A stretch of DNA of 41,151 nt from UBA6136 sp039795615 (GTDB taxonomy: Bacteria > Pseudomonadota > Gammaproteobacteria > Methylococcales > Methylococcaceae). The notes under the pieces were generated by a model. The model made no database searches and was not told the DNA's origin. It was given only the letters and a program-made list of their open reading frames with translations. The stretch lies in the NCBI GenBank assembly GCA_039795615.1, contig JBDKLO010000020.1:1-41151 (forward strand). Direction: 5' to 3'. Shown here one piece after another: positions 28,774 through 37,528 of this stretch. Position numbers and translations under genes: made by a program. Every line of letters begins with the position of its first letter. Position 1 is the first letter of the stretch.

Positions 28774-29493
28774 TCAGTTCGGTTGGAGTTCGATGGTGCC
28801 CTGAATCGTCATGGAGAGGGTCGTCTCGCCCGCCTCAATCTGAGGGGCAGAAGCCGCTTCAGCCGACATCGCGCGAAGCATGGGGCGACCACTTCGAAAC
28901 GGCGGTGGGTTGCTCCCGACCTCGATTTTGATGATCCGGTAGCGGTTTCGGCCGAGATCGTGCGTCACGCGTTCTGCACGGGTCTGAAAGGCCTTGAGGC
29001 CCTCGGAGATCAGCCGATCCTCTGCCGATTTTCGGGTTTCCGGGGCCACTGCATAATCGATTCCGCCCAGTTTCAGTGTTTTTTGGAGTTCGCCCAGGAG
29101 GCGAGCGAGCCGCTCGGGTTGACGGGATTCCAGTCGAATCCACTGCTGAACGACCCAACCTGAAGGTTTTTGATTCTGATAGCTGGGTTCGGTCTGGTAT
29201 TCCTGAGTCTGTACACTGACTTCGGCGGTCTTCCGGGCGGTTTCAAGCGCAACGGTAATCGCGCGATTCACCTCGGCGGTCCCGGCCTCAAGGCTCGGGC
29301 CTTCGCTTCGGGCGTAGAGATTGGCAATCAGGATGTCTCTTGGGACCTGCGTTTCCGTGCTGGTCGAAAGGCTGATTTGATCGTATCCCCGCGACTCCTC
29401 GGCACTGACGCCAAGGGTCGGACTGATCATGAGGGCTGTCGCCAGAAGACTACGGGTGAAAAGTTCAAAGCCGGCCATCCGTTGAGTCATCAT
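28774..29493 (-). CDS. periplasmic SIMPL-domain (DUF541) protein
   Basis: An exported protein of 239 residues with a signal peptide (FTRSLLATALMISPTLGVSA) and a single SIMPL/DUF541 domain: ISLSTSTETQVPRDILIANLYARSEG, VNRAITVALETARKTAEVSVQTQEY, WVVQQWIRLESRQPERLARLLGELQ and AEDRLISEGLKAFQTRAERVTHDLG. The protein family is periplasmic or outer-membrane linked; its biochemical role is poorly known, with oxidative-stress links for some members (YggE). The ATG at 29493 has GGAGA upstream. A start at 29526 has no support. It lies 71 bases after ssb on the same strand and meets pyrF end to end with no spacer. Confidence 0.88.
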   Translation of the reverse strand: MMTQRMAGFELFTRSLLATALMISPTLGVSAEESRGYDQISLSTSTETQVPRDILIANLYARSEGPSLEAGTAEVNRAITVALETARKTAEVSVQTQEYQTEPSYQNQKPSGWVVQQWIRLESRQPERLARLLGELQKTLKLGGIDYAVAPETRKSAEDRLISEGLKAFQTRAERVTHDLGRNRYRIIKIEVGSNPPPFRSGRPMLRAMSAEAASAPQIEAGETTLSMTIQGTIELQPN

Positions 29494-29564
29494 TGATGTT
29501 CTCCGATGGGGCGGATTGGGCCCCAAGGCGGCCCAACACGGTGAAGTTCCTGAAAAGAAACGAT

Positions 29565-30065
29565 CTAAAACGGAATATCGTCGTCAAAGTCCATGTCATT
29601 GTTGCTGCCGCTAGCCGCCGCCGGATAGCCTGCATCGGAAGCCTGCCCACGGGATTGATCAAAGTCGTTATTGCTGCGGCCGGGGGCTTGCGATGGAGGA
29701 CGTCCCCCCATGGATTGACCTTCACCGCCAGCCCGGTCCAGCATCTGGAATTCCTGAGCGACGATTTCGGTCGTGTACTGATCCTGCCCGTTCTTGTCCT
29801 GCCATTTACGAGTCTGAATGCGACCCTCAAGATAGATTTTGCTACCCTTGCGGAGGTAGTCTCTGGCAATTTCAGCGGTCCGGCCAAAGACCACGACACG
29901 ATGCCACTCGGTCCGCTCCTGAAGCTGACCTTGCTGGTCACGCCACGCTTCGCCCGTAGCGACCCTGAGATTGGCAATGCTGCTGCCGTTGGGGGAAGTT
30001 CTGACCTCAGGATCTGCGCCAAGGTTGCCCACCAGAATTACTTTGTTAACGCCACGCGCGGCCAT
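29565..30065 (-). CDS. ssb: single-stranded DNA-binding protein
   Basis: SSB coats single-stranded DNA during replication, repair and recombination. The 166-residue protein has the OB fold MAARGVNKVILVGNLGADPE, SIANLRVATGEAWRD, TEWHRVVVFGRTAEIARDYLRKG and IYLEGRIQTRKWQDKNGQ. A flexible Gly/Gln/Ser-rich linker and the acidic tip DFDDDIPF, which recruits partner proteins, follow. The ATG at 30065 has AGGAG upstream. The hairpin at 30117-30149 separates it from pntB; a TAGAAT-like minus-strand -10 at 30104-30109 may be its promoter. No uvrA is adjacent, unlike in many relatives. Confidence 0.97.
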   Translation of the reverse strand: MAARGVNKVILVGNLGADPEVRTSPNGSSIANLRVATGEAWRDQQGQLQERTEWHRVVVFGRTAEIARDYLRKGSKIYLEGRIQTRKWQDKNGQDQYTTEIVAQEFQMLDRAGGEGQSMGGRPPSQAPGRSNNDFDQSRGQASDAGYPAAASGSNNDMDFDDDIPF

Positions 30066-30116
30066 CGGATTCTCCTGCGGTCGAAACGGAAAGGGATGTT
30101 GTCATTCTACGCGAAG

Positions 30117-30149
30117 AGGGCCGCTTCCGTCCTTACGGTAAGCGGCCCT
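30117..30149. terminator. hairpin terminator between pntB and ssb
   Basis: AGGGCCGCTT (30117-30126) pairs perfectly with AAGCGGCCCT (30140-30149), and inside it CCGT pairs with ACGG around CCTT with one bulged T, making a long stem. Short T-rich stretches lie on both sides (CTTCG on the minus strand, TTCATTTC on the plus strand). It most likely ends the pntA-pntB transcript before ssb. Confidence 0.75.
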
Positions 30150-30206
30150 TTCATTTCAAACTCAAGCCTGTGCCACTCATGTTGGCACAGGTCGTAAGCG
30201 TGAGGA

Positions 30207-31616
30207 TCAGGATTGAAGATCCTTGAGTACCTCTTCCAGCATCTTCTTGGCATCACCGAACAGCATGCGGTTGTTCTCCTTGTAGAACAATGGGTTATCG
30301 ACACCCGCATAGCCTGAGGCCATGGATCTTTTCATCACCACGGAGGTTTTGGCCTTCCAGACTTCAAGGACCGGCATTCCTGCAATCGGACTGTTCGGAT
30401 CTTCTTGCGCACCCGGATTCACGATGTCGTTGGCCCCAATGACCATCGCGACATCCGTTTCCGGGAAGTCCTCATTGATTTCGTCCATTTCGAGCACGAT
30501 GTCATAGGGAACCCGCGCCTCTGCCAGGAGCACGTTCATGTGTCCGGGCATGCGGCCGGCTACCGGGTGAATGGCGAACCTGACGTTGATGCCGCGATCG
30601 CGAAGCAGTCGGGTGATTTCTTGAACGGTGTGCTGGGCCTGGGCGACGGCCATGCCATACCCTGGAATCAGGACGACATTGCGAGCGCTGCGGAGGAGCT
30701 CTGCCGTTTCTGCCGCACTGATGGGAACCACTTCCCCCTGAGGCTCTGAACCCGCCGCTGGCGCAGTGCCACCGCTCGTTCCGAAGCCCCCGGCGATTAC
30801 CGAGATGAAGTGGCGGTTCATGGCCTTACACATGATGTAGGAGAGGATGGCACCTGAGGAGCCGACCAATGCACCGGTCACAATCAAAAGGTCGTTGCTG
30901 AGCATGAATCCCGTGGCCGATGCCGCCCAGCCGGAATAGCTGTTCAGCATGGAAACGACGACCGGCATGTCGGCGCCACCAATGGCCATGACCATGTGAA
31001 TGCCGAAAACCAGAGCCAGTCCGGTCATGATGTAAAGCGCGATGAGGCCCTCTTCATGGCCCTCGACGCCCAAGAAGCGAGATCCCACGTAGACCGCAGC
31101 AATCAGAAGGCCGAGATTTAGAAAGTGGCGTCCCGGAAGCAAAACCGGCTTACCGGTGATTTTTCCTGAGAGTTTGCCAAATGCAATCACGGAGCCTGAG
31201 AAGGTCACGGCACCGATGAGAATGCCGATGTAAATCTCCACTTCATGGATGGTCTTCTCGACGCCTGTCAGCGAAGAGGAGGGGTCCAGATAGTTGGCGT
31301 AACCCACCAGAACGGCCGCAAGACCCACCAGGCTGTGCATCAGCGCCACGAGTTCCGGCATTTCGGTCATCTTGACCTTTTTGGCGGCAAAGATGCCGAT
31401 GGATCCACCGATGGCGATACCAATCACCAGTGGCAAATACCCCGTCTCCGTCACCTTGGGGCCGAGAACCGTTGCCAGGATGGCAATGGTCATCCCGAGA
31501 ATGCCGTAGAAATTGCCCTTACGCGCGGTTTCAGGGTTTGAAAGACCGCCGAGGCTCAGAATGAAAAGAATGGTCGCCGCGATGTAGGAGACCGTAACAA
31601 GTCCTGTTGAAAACAT
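30207..31616 (-). CDS. pntB: NAD(P) transhydrogenase subunit beta
   Basis: The beta subunit of the proton-translocating transhydrogenase, which uses the proton gradient to make NADPH from NADH. The 469-residue protein starts with eight or nine membrane helices (TVSYIAATILFILSLGG, GIAIGGSIGIFAA, GGADMPVVVSMLNSYSGWAASATGFML). It ends in the NADP-binding domain III: VVLIPGYGMAVAQAQHTVQEI, RFAIHPVAGRMPGHMNVLLAEA, VAMVIGANDIVNPGA and MASGYAGVDNPLFYK. The ATG at 31616 has AGGAG upstream. It follows pntA by 18 bases and clearly shares its transcript. Confidence 0.97.
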   Translation of the reverse strand: MFSTGLVTVSYIAATILFILSLGGLSNPETARKGNFYGILGMTIAILATVLGPKVTETGYLPLVIGIAIGGSIGIFAAKKVKMTEMPELVALMHSLVGLAAVLVGYANYLDPSSSLTGVEKTIHEVEIYIGILIGAVTFSGSVIAFGKLSGKITGKPVLLPGRHFLNLGLLIAAVYVGSRFLGVEGHEEGLIALYIMTGLALVFGIHMVMAIGGADMPVVVSMLNSYSGWAASATGFMLSNDLLIVTGALVGSSGAILSYIMCKAMNRHFISVIAGGFGTSGGTAPAAGSEPQGEVVPISAAETAELLRSARNVVLIPGYGMAVAQAQHTVQEITRLLRDRGINVRFAIHPVAGRMPGHMNVLLAEARVPYDIVLEMDEINEDFPETDVAMVIGANDIVNPGAQEDPNSPIAGMPVLEVWKAKTSVVMKRSMASGYAGVDNPLFYKENNRMLFGDAKKMLEEVLKDLQS

Positions 31617-31634
31617 GATGTCGTGCTCCTGAGA

Positions 31635-33188
31635 CTATTTCCTGAACATGCTGAGCATTCTCTGGGTGACCCAGAAGCCGCCAGCCATGTTGACCGAGGT
31701 AAGAACCAGCGCGATCCCTGCGAGGACCGCAATCTCAGGGGATGAAATCTGGACCAGGGCGCCGATCGCGATGATGCTGGAAATCGCGTTAGTGACACTC
31801 ATCAGCGGCGTATGCAGCGCCGGTGTGACATTCCAGATCACCATGTAGCCCACGAAACAAGCCAGAACAAAGACCGTGAAGTGCGCCATGAAGGTTGCGG
31901 GTGCCGTCGAGCCCACCCACCAGAACAAGAAGGCAATTCCCAGAATGCTTCCCGCACTTTTGAGCCACGCCGGAACCTTCGGCGCCGTCGCCACTGCCGC
32001 CACTTCGGCTGTTGCCTTGCTTGCCTCGGGCTTGGGTGCTGCCGAAACGGAAATCGGGGGTGGCGGCCAGGTGACCGAGCCTTCTTTCACGACCGTCGCA
32101 CCGCGGATCATCTCGTCTTCCATGTTGATGGCAGCGATACCATCTTTGGTTTTGCAGAGTTCTTCGATCAGGCGGAGGAGGTTGGTGCCGTAAAGTGTTG
32201 ATGACTGTCGGGACAGCCGGCTTGGAAGGTCCGTGTAGCCAATAATCGTGATGCCGTTGCGAACAACGATTTCACCCGGCTGGGTCCATTCACAGTTACC
32301 CCCTTGTTCTGCAGCCAGATCGACGATCACACTGCCGGGCTTCATCGTGGCGAGCATGTCAGCCGTAATGAGGCGGGGTGCGGGTTTACCTGGGATGAGC
32401 GCAGTGGTGATAATGATGTCCACCTCGCTGGCCTGTTTGGCATAAAGTTCACGTTGGGCTTTTTGATAGCCTTCGCTCATGACTTTGGCATAGCCACCGG
32501 CCGTGGAGCCTTCCTCCTGGTAATTCACCTCAACGAATTCGGCGCCCATGGAGCGAACCTGATCCTTGACCTCCGGCCGGGTATCGGACGCTCGAACGAT
32601 CGCGCCCAATCCGTTGGCCGCACCAATGGCTGCAAGTCCGGCAACGCCGACGCCGATGATGAAGACCTTGGCGGGCGGGACCTTGCCGGCAGCTGTTATC
32701 TGGCCGGTGAAGAACCGACCAAAGGCGTGAGCGGCTTCGACCACCGCACGATAGCCTGCGATGTTGGCCATGGAGCTAAGAGCATCCAGTTTCTGGGCTC
32801 TTGAGATGCGGGGAACGCAGTCCATGCCCAAAACAGACGCCTTTCTCTCGGAGAGACGTTGTATGAGTTCGGGGTTCTGGGCCGGCCAGATGAAGCTGAC
32901 CAGCATGGCACCTTCCCGGAGCAGGGCGACTTCATCAACCGTACCGGATTGTCCCAGTGTCGGAGCGCGGACCTTCAGGATGATGTCAGAGCCGGACCAC
33001 AGGGCATCCTTGTCCAGGACAGAGCAACCGGCAGCGGTGTAGTCCTCGTCAGAAAAATTGGCCCCTTCGCCAGCGCCTTTTTCGACGGCTACTTCAAAGC
33101 CGAGTTTGATGAGTTTTTCGGCGACGTCGGGAACGGTCGCGACGCGCCTTTCTCCGGGGTGCGTCTCCTTGGGAACACCAATTCGCAT
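31635..33188 (-). CDS. pntA: NAD(P) transhydrogenase subunit alpha
   Basis: The alpha subunit, 517 residues, carrying both the NAD-binding domain I and the membrane part in one chain as in E. coli. Visible are MRIGVPKETHPGERRVA, VFIIGVGVAGLAAIGAANGLGA (Rossmann loop), VIVDLAAEQGGNCEWT and, after a Pro/Ala/Glu linker (about 385-410), four membrane helices ending in GGFWVTQRMLSMFRK. I place the start at the ATG at 33188 because GAGGAG lies about nine bases upstream and the product then begins MRIG like E. coli PntA. An ATG at 33194 is too close to the site, and a longer start at 33284 lacks homology. It is divergent from the ABC operon; the 285 bases between hold only weak promoter-like TATA boxes. 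Confidence 0.96.
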   Translation of the reverse strand: MRIGVPKETHPGERRVATVPDVAEKLIKLGFEVAVEKGAGEGANFSDEDYTAAGCSVLDKDALWSGSDIILKVRAPTLGQSGTVDEVALLREGAMLVSFIWPAQNPELIQRLSERKASVLGMDCVPRISRAQKLDALSSMANIAGYRAVVEAAHAFGRFFTGQITAAGKVPPAKVFIIGVGVAGLAAIGAANGLGAIVRASDTRPEVKDQVRSMGAEFVEVNYQEEGSTAGGYAKVMSEGYQKAQRELYAKQASEVDIIITTALIPGKPAPRLITADMLATMKPGSVIVDLAAEQGGNCEWTQPGEIVVRNGITIIGYTDLPSRLSRQSSTLYGTNLLRLIEELCKTKDGIAAINMEDEMIRGATVVKEGSVTWPPPPISVSAAPKPEASKATAEVAAVATAPKVPAWLKSAGSILGIAFLFWWVGSTAPATFMAHFTVFVLACFVGYMVIWNVTPALHTPLMSVTNAISSIIAIGALVQISSPEIAVLAGIALVLTSVNMAGGFWVTQRMLSMFRK

Positions 33189-33473
33189 GAACATTTCTCC
33201 TCGATATAATCTCGGCCATGCACATCCCTCAGGATGGGCTGCCCGTTGTTGTTTATATGTGAGGTTCGAGGCGAACGAACGCATGCCCTGTCTCTTTGAC
33301 GTGATTCAGGAACGTGAGCACCAGCCAGAGCCTCGAATCCACACCGACCAGGATAGCCCTCATGTGCCTCCTGCGTCTCCGCTATCTAAATGAATTTGCT
33401 AACAGGGGTCAAGCTTCGCCACTCATAATGGGTTTGGCGCGCTCTACAGAATCCCGAAAATACGAATTTCACG

Positions 33474-34418
33474 ATGAAAAAACTTATTCAAGCCAATCAG
33501 TTGACCCGCTACTACGGGACCTATTGCGCCGTCCGGGAAGTGAGCTTCTCCCTGGTTCGGGGCGAGATTCTGGGTTTTTTGGGGCCGAATGGTGCCGGAA
33601 AGACGACCACAATGCAGATGATCTGCGGCAACTTGGCGCCTACGGCCGGTGAGATCAAGATCAATGGCATCGATATTCTGGATGAACCGAAAAAGGCCAA
33701 GCGTTCACTGGGATACCTTCCAGAACTCCCGCCGGTCTATCGGGACCTGACGGTCGATGAATACCTGGGTTACTGCGGGCGTCTCCATGGGCTTCAAGGC
33801 GCGGCTCAGCGCAAGGCTGTCGATGTCGCCAAGGGCCGAACCGGTCTGGGGGATGTTGGGCAGCGGCTGATCGGAAACCTCTCCAAAGGTTTTCAGCAGC
33901 GGGTGGGCATTGCTCAGGCGATTGTCCACATGCCCTTGGTCATTATTCTCGATGAGCCCACGGTCGGACTGGATCCGATCCAGATTCACGAGATTAGAGA
34001 GTTGATCCGCGATCTGGGACAGGAGCACGGGGTGATTCTCTCAACCCATATCCTTTCCGAGGTTCAGGCCGTGTGTAGTCACGTCCAGATCATCAACCGT
34101 GGCCAGCTGGTGCTGAATACCAGCATTGAAGGACTTGAACAGCAAATGCGTGCCTCCAGTCTGATTCTGGGACTGGGTGCAACCCCCGATGTCTCGAGCC
34201 TTCGGGGTATTGAATCCGTTCTCGATGTCGAAGATCTGGGAGAGGGACGCTATCGCGTCTTTCATCACCATCATGAAAACCCGGCCTCGGAGCTGGCTCG
34301 CCTTGCGATTCAGTCCGGCTGGCCGCTTTTGGAATTGACGCCGGAGCGGAGAAGCATGGAGGAGATCTTCCTCGAGATCACCCAAACCGAACAGACGCCG
34401 AAGGAGGCTCTGGCATGA
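33474..34418 (+). CDS. ABC transporter ATP-binding protein, GldA-like
   Basis: A 314-residue ATPase subunit of an ABC-2 type exporter. Walker A is GPNGAGKTTT (about residues 36-45), the Q loop lies in GYLPELPPVY, the signature is LSKGFQQRVGIAQA and Walker B is VIILDEPTVGLDP, followed by the H-loop STHIL. The extra C-terminal 100 residues match the GldA/CcmA-type extension. With the next three genes, which overlap or nearly overlap, it forms a gldA-gldF-gldG-like set. In Bacteroidetes that set supports gliding, but in proteobacteria its substrate and role are not established. The ATG at 33474 has no strong Shine-Dalgarno site. Confidence 0.93.
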   Translation: MKKLIQANQLTRYYGTYCAVREVSFSLVRGEILGFLGPNGAGKTTTMQMICGNLAPTAGEIKINGIDILDEPKKAKRSLGYLPELPPVYRDLTVDEYLGYCGRLHGLQGAAQRKAVDVAKGRTGLGDVGQRLIGNLSKGFQQRVGIAQAIVHMPLVIILDEPTVGLDPIQIHEIRELIRDLGQEHGVILSTHILSEVQAVCSHVQIINRGQLVLNTSIEGLEQQMRASSLILGLGATPDVSSLRGIESVLDVEDLGEGRYRVFHHHHENPASELARLAIQSGWPLLELTPERRSMEEIFLEITQTEQTPKEALA

Positions 34419-35170
34419 TGGCTCTTGTGATTGCGGGACGGGAGTTCCGAAACCTTTTTCTTTCGCCACTAGCCTGGACCATGCTGGCCGTTCTTCAGTT
34501 CATTCTTTCGTTCATGTTCCTGGCCCAGCTGGATTACTACCTGATGCTGCAGCCACGCCTGGAGGGTCTGGATGATGCTCCGGGAGTGACCGATGCCATT
34601 GTGGCCCCGCTATTTGGAAATGCAGGCGTCATCCTGATGCTGGTCACGCCCCTTTTGACCATGCGTCTGGTCAGCGAGGAGCGCCGAAACCGAACCCTCA
34701 GCCTTCTTTTTACAGCTCCGATCTCGATGACTGAGATCATCGTTGGCAAATATCTCGGGGTACTGGCCTTCCTTTTTGTGGTTATCGGCATGCTGACGCT
34801 CATGCCTCTCTCTCTTTATCTTGGGGGTTCTCTGGATACCGGGAAACTGTTGGCCAACGTTCTGGCACTGATCCTCTTGGTTTCCGCCTATGCCGCGGTG
34901 GGGCTTTTTATGTCCACTCTCTCCAATCATCCGACGGTTGCCGCGATTTCGAGCTTTGGTGCGATTCTTTTGCTCTGGATATTGGACTGGTCCAGCCAGT
35001 CGAGTGAGAAGGTCGGGGGCGTTTTTCAGTACCTTTCCATGCTGCGTCATTACGAGGGCCTGCTTCGGGGTCTCGTGAGTACGACCGATCTTTGCTATTT
35101 CGTCCTGTTCATCGCGCTTTTCCTGGTTCTCAGCATCCAGCGCCTCGATAACGATCGCCTCCAGTCATGA
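34415..35170 (+). CDS. ABC-2 type permease, GldF-like
   Basis: A 251-residue inner-membrane protein with six predicted helices: LAWTMLAVLQFILSFMFLA, GNAGVILMLVTPLLTM, YLGVLAFLFVVIGMLTLMPLSLYL, LLANVLALILLVSAYAAVGLFMS, TVAAISSFGAILLLWILDW and CYFVLFIALFLVLSI. The cytoplasmic RLVSEERRNRTLSLLFTAPIS is the coupling segment typical of ABC-2 permeases next to ATPases such as GldA. The ATG at 34415 overlaps the ATPase stop as ATGA, with AAGGAG upstream. It partners the ATPase before it. The substrate is unknown. Confidence 0.92.
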   Translation: MMALVIAGREFRNLFLSPLAWTMLAVLQFILSFMFLAQLDYYLMLQPRLEGLDDAPGVTDAIVAPLFGNAGVILMLVTPLLTMRLVSEERRNRTLSLLFTAPISMTEIIVGKYLGVLAFLFVVIGMLTLMPLSLYLGGSLDTGKLLANVLALILLVSAYAAVGLFMSTLSNHPTVAAISSFGAILLLWILDWSSQSSEKVGGVFQYLSMLRHYEGLLRGLVSTTDLCYFVLFIALFLVLSIQRLDNDRLQS

Positions 35171-36555
35171 AGATTTCAAAAAAAACACACCTCGAGATTC
35201 GTCTCCAGAATCTCGTTTTCACCCTGCTTTTTTTGATAGCCACCGGTTTGATGGGTTGGCTTTCGACGCAATATACGGCCCGCTTCGACTGGACCTATGG
35301 TCGTCAACACACTCTGTCAGATGCCAGTCGCAAGGTCCTGGATCTGATCGAAGGCAAGGTGCGTATTCTGGCGTTCGTCAGAGAAGGAAATGAGCTCCGC
35401 AAACCGGTTCGGGATGTCGTGGAACGCTACAACGTTTACCGGCCGGTCTTAGAGGTTGAATTCGTCAATCCGGATACCAATCCGGACCGCGTTCGTGAAC
35501 TTCAGATTCGTGTTGATGGCGAGGCGGTCGTTGAATATCAGGGACGAAGCGAAAAGCTCTCCGAAATCGATGAAACGACTCTGACCAGTGCACTCCAGCG
35601 CCTTGAAGCGCCTGAAAAAAGGCGCATGGTTTTTCTTCAGGGTCATGGCGAGCGCTCGCCTGAAGGCCGCGAGGCACATGACTTCAAGCAGTTTGCCGAT
35701 GAGGTCAGTAAAAAAGGCATCAGTAGCGGTGTGGTGAACCTAGCTCTGGCAGGAAAGATTCCGGAGGAAACGGATGTTCTCGTGATCGCAGGCCCCAAAA
35801 GCACAGTACTCCCGGGTGAAATGCGCCAGATTGAGGCCTTTGTCCAAAAGGGCGGAAGTCTATTGTGGCTGTTGGATCCGGGTGATCTTCACGGGATGAC
35901 CTCTCTTTCGAATCTTCTCGGTTTCGATCTCCTGCCAGGAATCATTGTCGATGCCTCCACGCAAGTCTTGGGCATCGACGATCCGACCTTTGCCCTTGTG
36001 GTCGACTACCCTCCGCAATTGATCACTCAAGGCCTTCAGCAAATGACCATGTTCCCCACGGCCGCGGCCCTTCGGAACAAGGGCGAAGGGCAGTTTGAGA
36101 AAGAGCCGCTTTTGGTTACGCTGGAGCGTTCTTGGACGGAGCTGGGTCCGATCAAAGACAAGATCAGTTTTGAAAAGGAAAAAGGCGAGACCCATGGTCC
36201 TTTGGAGTTGGGTTATGCCATGACGCGTCCGACCTCAGCCGAGCCCTCAAGGAAAGCTTCGGAAGGAGAGACGGATCGGTTAAAGGATCAACGCATTGTC
36301 GTGATCGGTGATGGCGACTTTCTTTCCAATCATTACCTTGGAAATGGGGGGAATCTCGAGCTGGGTGTGAGGATCGCGCAGTGGCTGACCCGGGCTGACA
36401 GCATGATTCAGATCCCGAAGGTCAAGACGCCGGATCGAAAGATCGACCTTTCATCTTTGCAGTCGGCCAGTATTGCCGTGATTTTCTTGATCCTTCTGCC
36501 GCTTCTGCTCCTTGGAACCGGTGCGTGGATCTGGTACCGGCGTCGTAACCGGTGA
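35167..36555 (+). CDS. GldG-like ABC auxiliary protein, membrane anchored
   Basis: A 462-residue protein with one N-terminal helix (LVFTLLFLIATGLMGWLS), a large periplasmic domain and one C-terminal helix (ASIAVIFLILLPLLLLGTGAWIWY) followed by a basic tail. The periplasmic part matches the ABC-type GldG/ABC_transp_aux family: TYGRQHTLSDASRKVLD, RKPVRDVVERYN, VEFVNPDTNPDRVRELQI, MVFLQGHGERSP, DVLVIAGPKSTVLPGEMRQIEAFVQKGGSLLWLLDPGD. It probably works with the permease before it. The ATG overlaps the permease stop (ATGA). Confidence 0.9.
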   Translation: MKISKKTHLEIRLQNLVFTLLFLIATGLMGWLSTQYTARFDWTYGRQHTLSDASRKVLDLIEGKVRILAFVREGNELRKPVRDVVERYNVYRPVLEVEFVNPDTNPDRVRELQIRVDGEAVVEYQGRSEKLSEIDETTLTSALQRLEAPEKRRMVFLQGHGERSPEGREAHDFKQFADEVSKKGISSGVVNLALAGKIPEETDVLVIAGPKSTVLPGEMRQIEAFVQKGGSLLWLLDPGDLHGMTSLSNLLGFDLLPGIIVDASTQVLGIDDPTFALVVDYPPQLITQGLQQMTMFPTAAALRNKGEGQFEKEPLLVTLERSWTELGPIKDKISFEKEKGETHGPLELGYAMTRPTSAEPSRKASEGETDRLKDQRIVVIGDGDFLSNHYLGNGGNLELGVRIAQWLTRADSMIQIPKVKTPDRKIDLSSLQSASIAVIFLILLPLLLLGTGAWIWYRRRNR

Positions 36556-36566
36556 GGATCTGGAAC

Positions 36567-37496
36567 ATGCGCATTCGGGGCCGTTGGGGGATTAATCTTT
36601 CCCTGTTCATGATTGTGCTGGTGCTCGGCACTCTGGCGGTGACGAGGCCAGGCAAAAAGGAGGGGCAGGTCAAGTCACCCTTATTGGCTTTGGATCTGGC
36701 TGCCTTGAAGACATTGACGCTCGAGAATGGGGAGCACATCGAATTTGAGCGAAAAGAGTCCGGCTGGCAATTGGTCCAGCCCTTTTCTGCCGCGGTCAAT
36801 CAGGCGCGGGTGGAGCAGCTCCTCGCCATTGCATCGATCATTCCAGCGGCAGAATATCCTTTGCCGGAGCGTTCTCTTCAAAAGGGCTATGGACTTTCCG
36901 AACCCTTTGCAAGGCTCAATCTGGCGGGTGTCGTGCTGGATTTTGGTGGAACGGCACCTCTGGATCATCGCCGTTATGTCCGAATGAATGAAAAGCTTTA
37001 TCTGCTCGATGACAATTTCTCCCATCAATTGGCGTCGAAAGCCACAGATTTCGTCGACAAGAAATTGATTCCAGAAGAAGTGACTATCCGTGCTTTGAGC
37101 ATGCCGGGACTCAAGCTTTCAAAGTCAGCAGAGGGGGTGTGGGCATCGACTCCCGTATTGCCAGTGGATCACCTCCAGGACCTGATCATGCAATGGTCCA
37201 CTGCGCGGGCCATAGAGGTCAGGCGGGGCGCACCGAAGGTGCTCGGAGAAAAGATCGAGCTTGAAACCTCAAGGGGGCCCATCAGCTTCAGTATCTTTCA
37301 AAAGAAACCTGAGTTGATTCTGGGACGCGAGGATCTGGATCTGGTTTTCATCATGACTGGGGAGACAGCGAGGGCACTTTTGAATCAGCCCCCGGTTTCT
37401 TCCTCACAAAATTCGACGGCCTTTCCGCAAGGTGCAGAGCACCAAGGGGAGGGTTCAGAGCGCGATGACCACGAAGGCCTTCACGCCGATGAATAG
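36567..37496 (+). CDS. DUF4340-like membrane-anchored protein
   Basis: A 309-residue protein with an N-terminal helix (INLSLFMIVLVLGTLAV) and a periplasmic domain of DUF4340 character: LKTLTLENGEHIEFERKESGWQLVQPFSAAVNQARVEQLLAI, YGLSEPFARLNL, YVRMNEKLYLLDDNFSHQL. The pattern of residue-wise comparison of active 'cost' strands is as seen in proteins beside GldG-like genes. The C-terminus is Gln/Glu/His-rich and disordered (EHQGEGSERDDHEGLHADE). I prefer the ATG at 36567, with GAGG nine bases upstream, over a GTG at 36552 that overlaps the previous stop. Its function is not known; the context suggests a fourth subunit or partner of the ABC system. Confidence 0.82.
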   Translation: MRIRGRWGINLSLFMIVLVLGTLAVTRPGKKEGQVKSPLLALDLAALKTLTLENGEHIEFERKESGWQLVQPFSAAVNQARVEQLLAIASIIPAAEYPLPERSLQKGYGLSEPFARLNLAGVVLDFGGTAPLDHRRYVRMNEKLYLLDDNFSHQLASKATDFVDKKLIPEEVTIRALSMPGLKLSKSAEGVWASTPVLPVDHLQDLIMQWSTARAIEVRRGAPKVLGEKIELETSRGPISFSIFQKKPELILGREDLDLVFIMTGETARALLNQPPVSSSQNSTAFPQGAEHQGEGSERDDHEGLHADE

Positions 37497-37528
37497 AGAC
37501 ATCCCTGCGCTTCTGAGAGAGGGTGTTT

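Noticed and set aside
33204..33210. TATAAT at 33205-33210 as promoter of the ABC operon
   Set aside because: It lies about 265 bases before the gene with no -35 box, and overlaps the ribosome site region of pntA; I do not trust it.
33195..33284. N-terminal extension of pntA
   Set aside because: The GAGGAG site and the family N-terminus (MRIG) both place the start at 33188.
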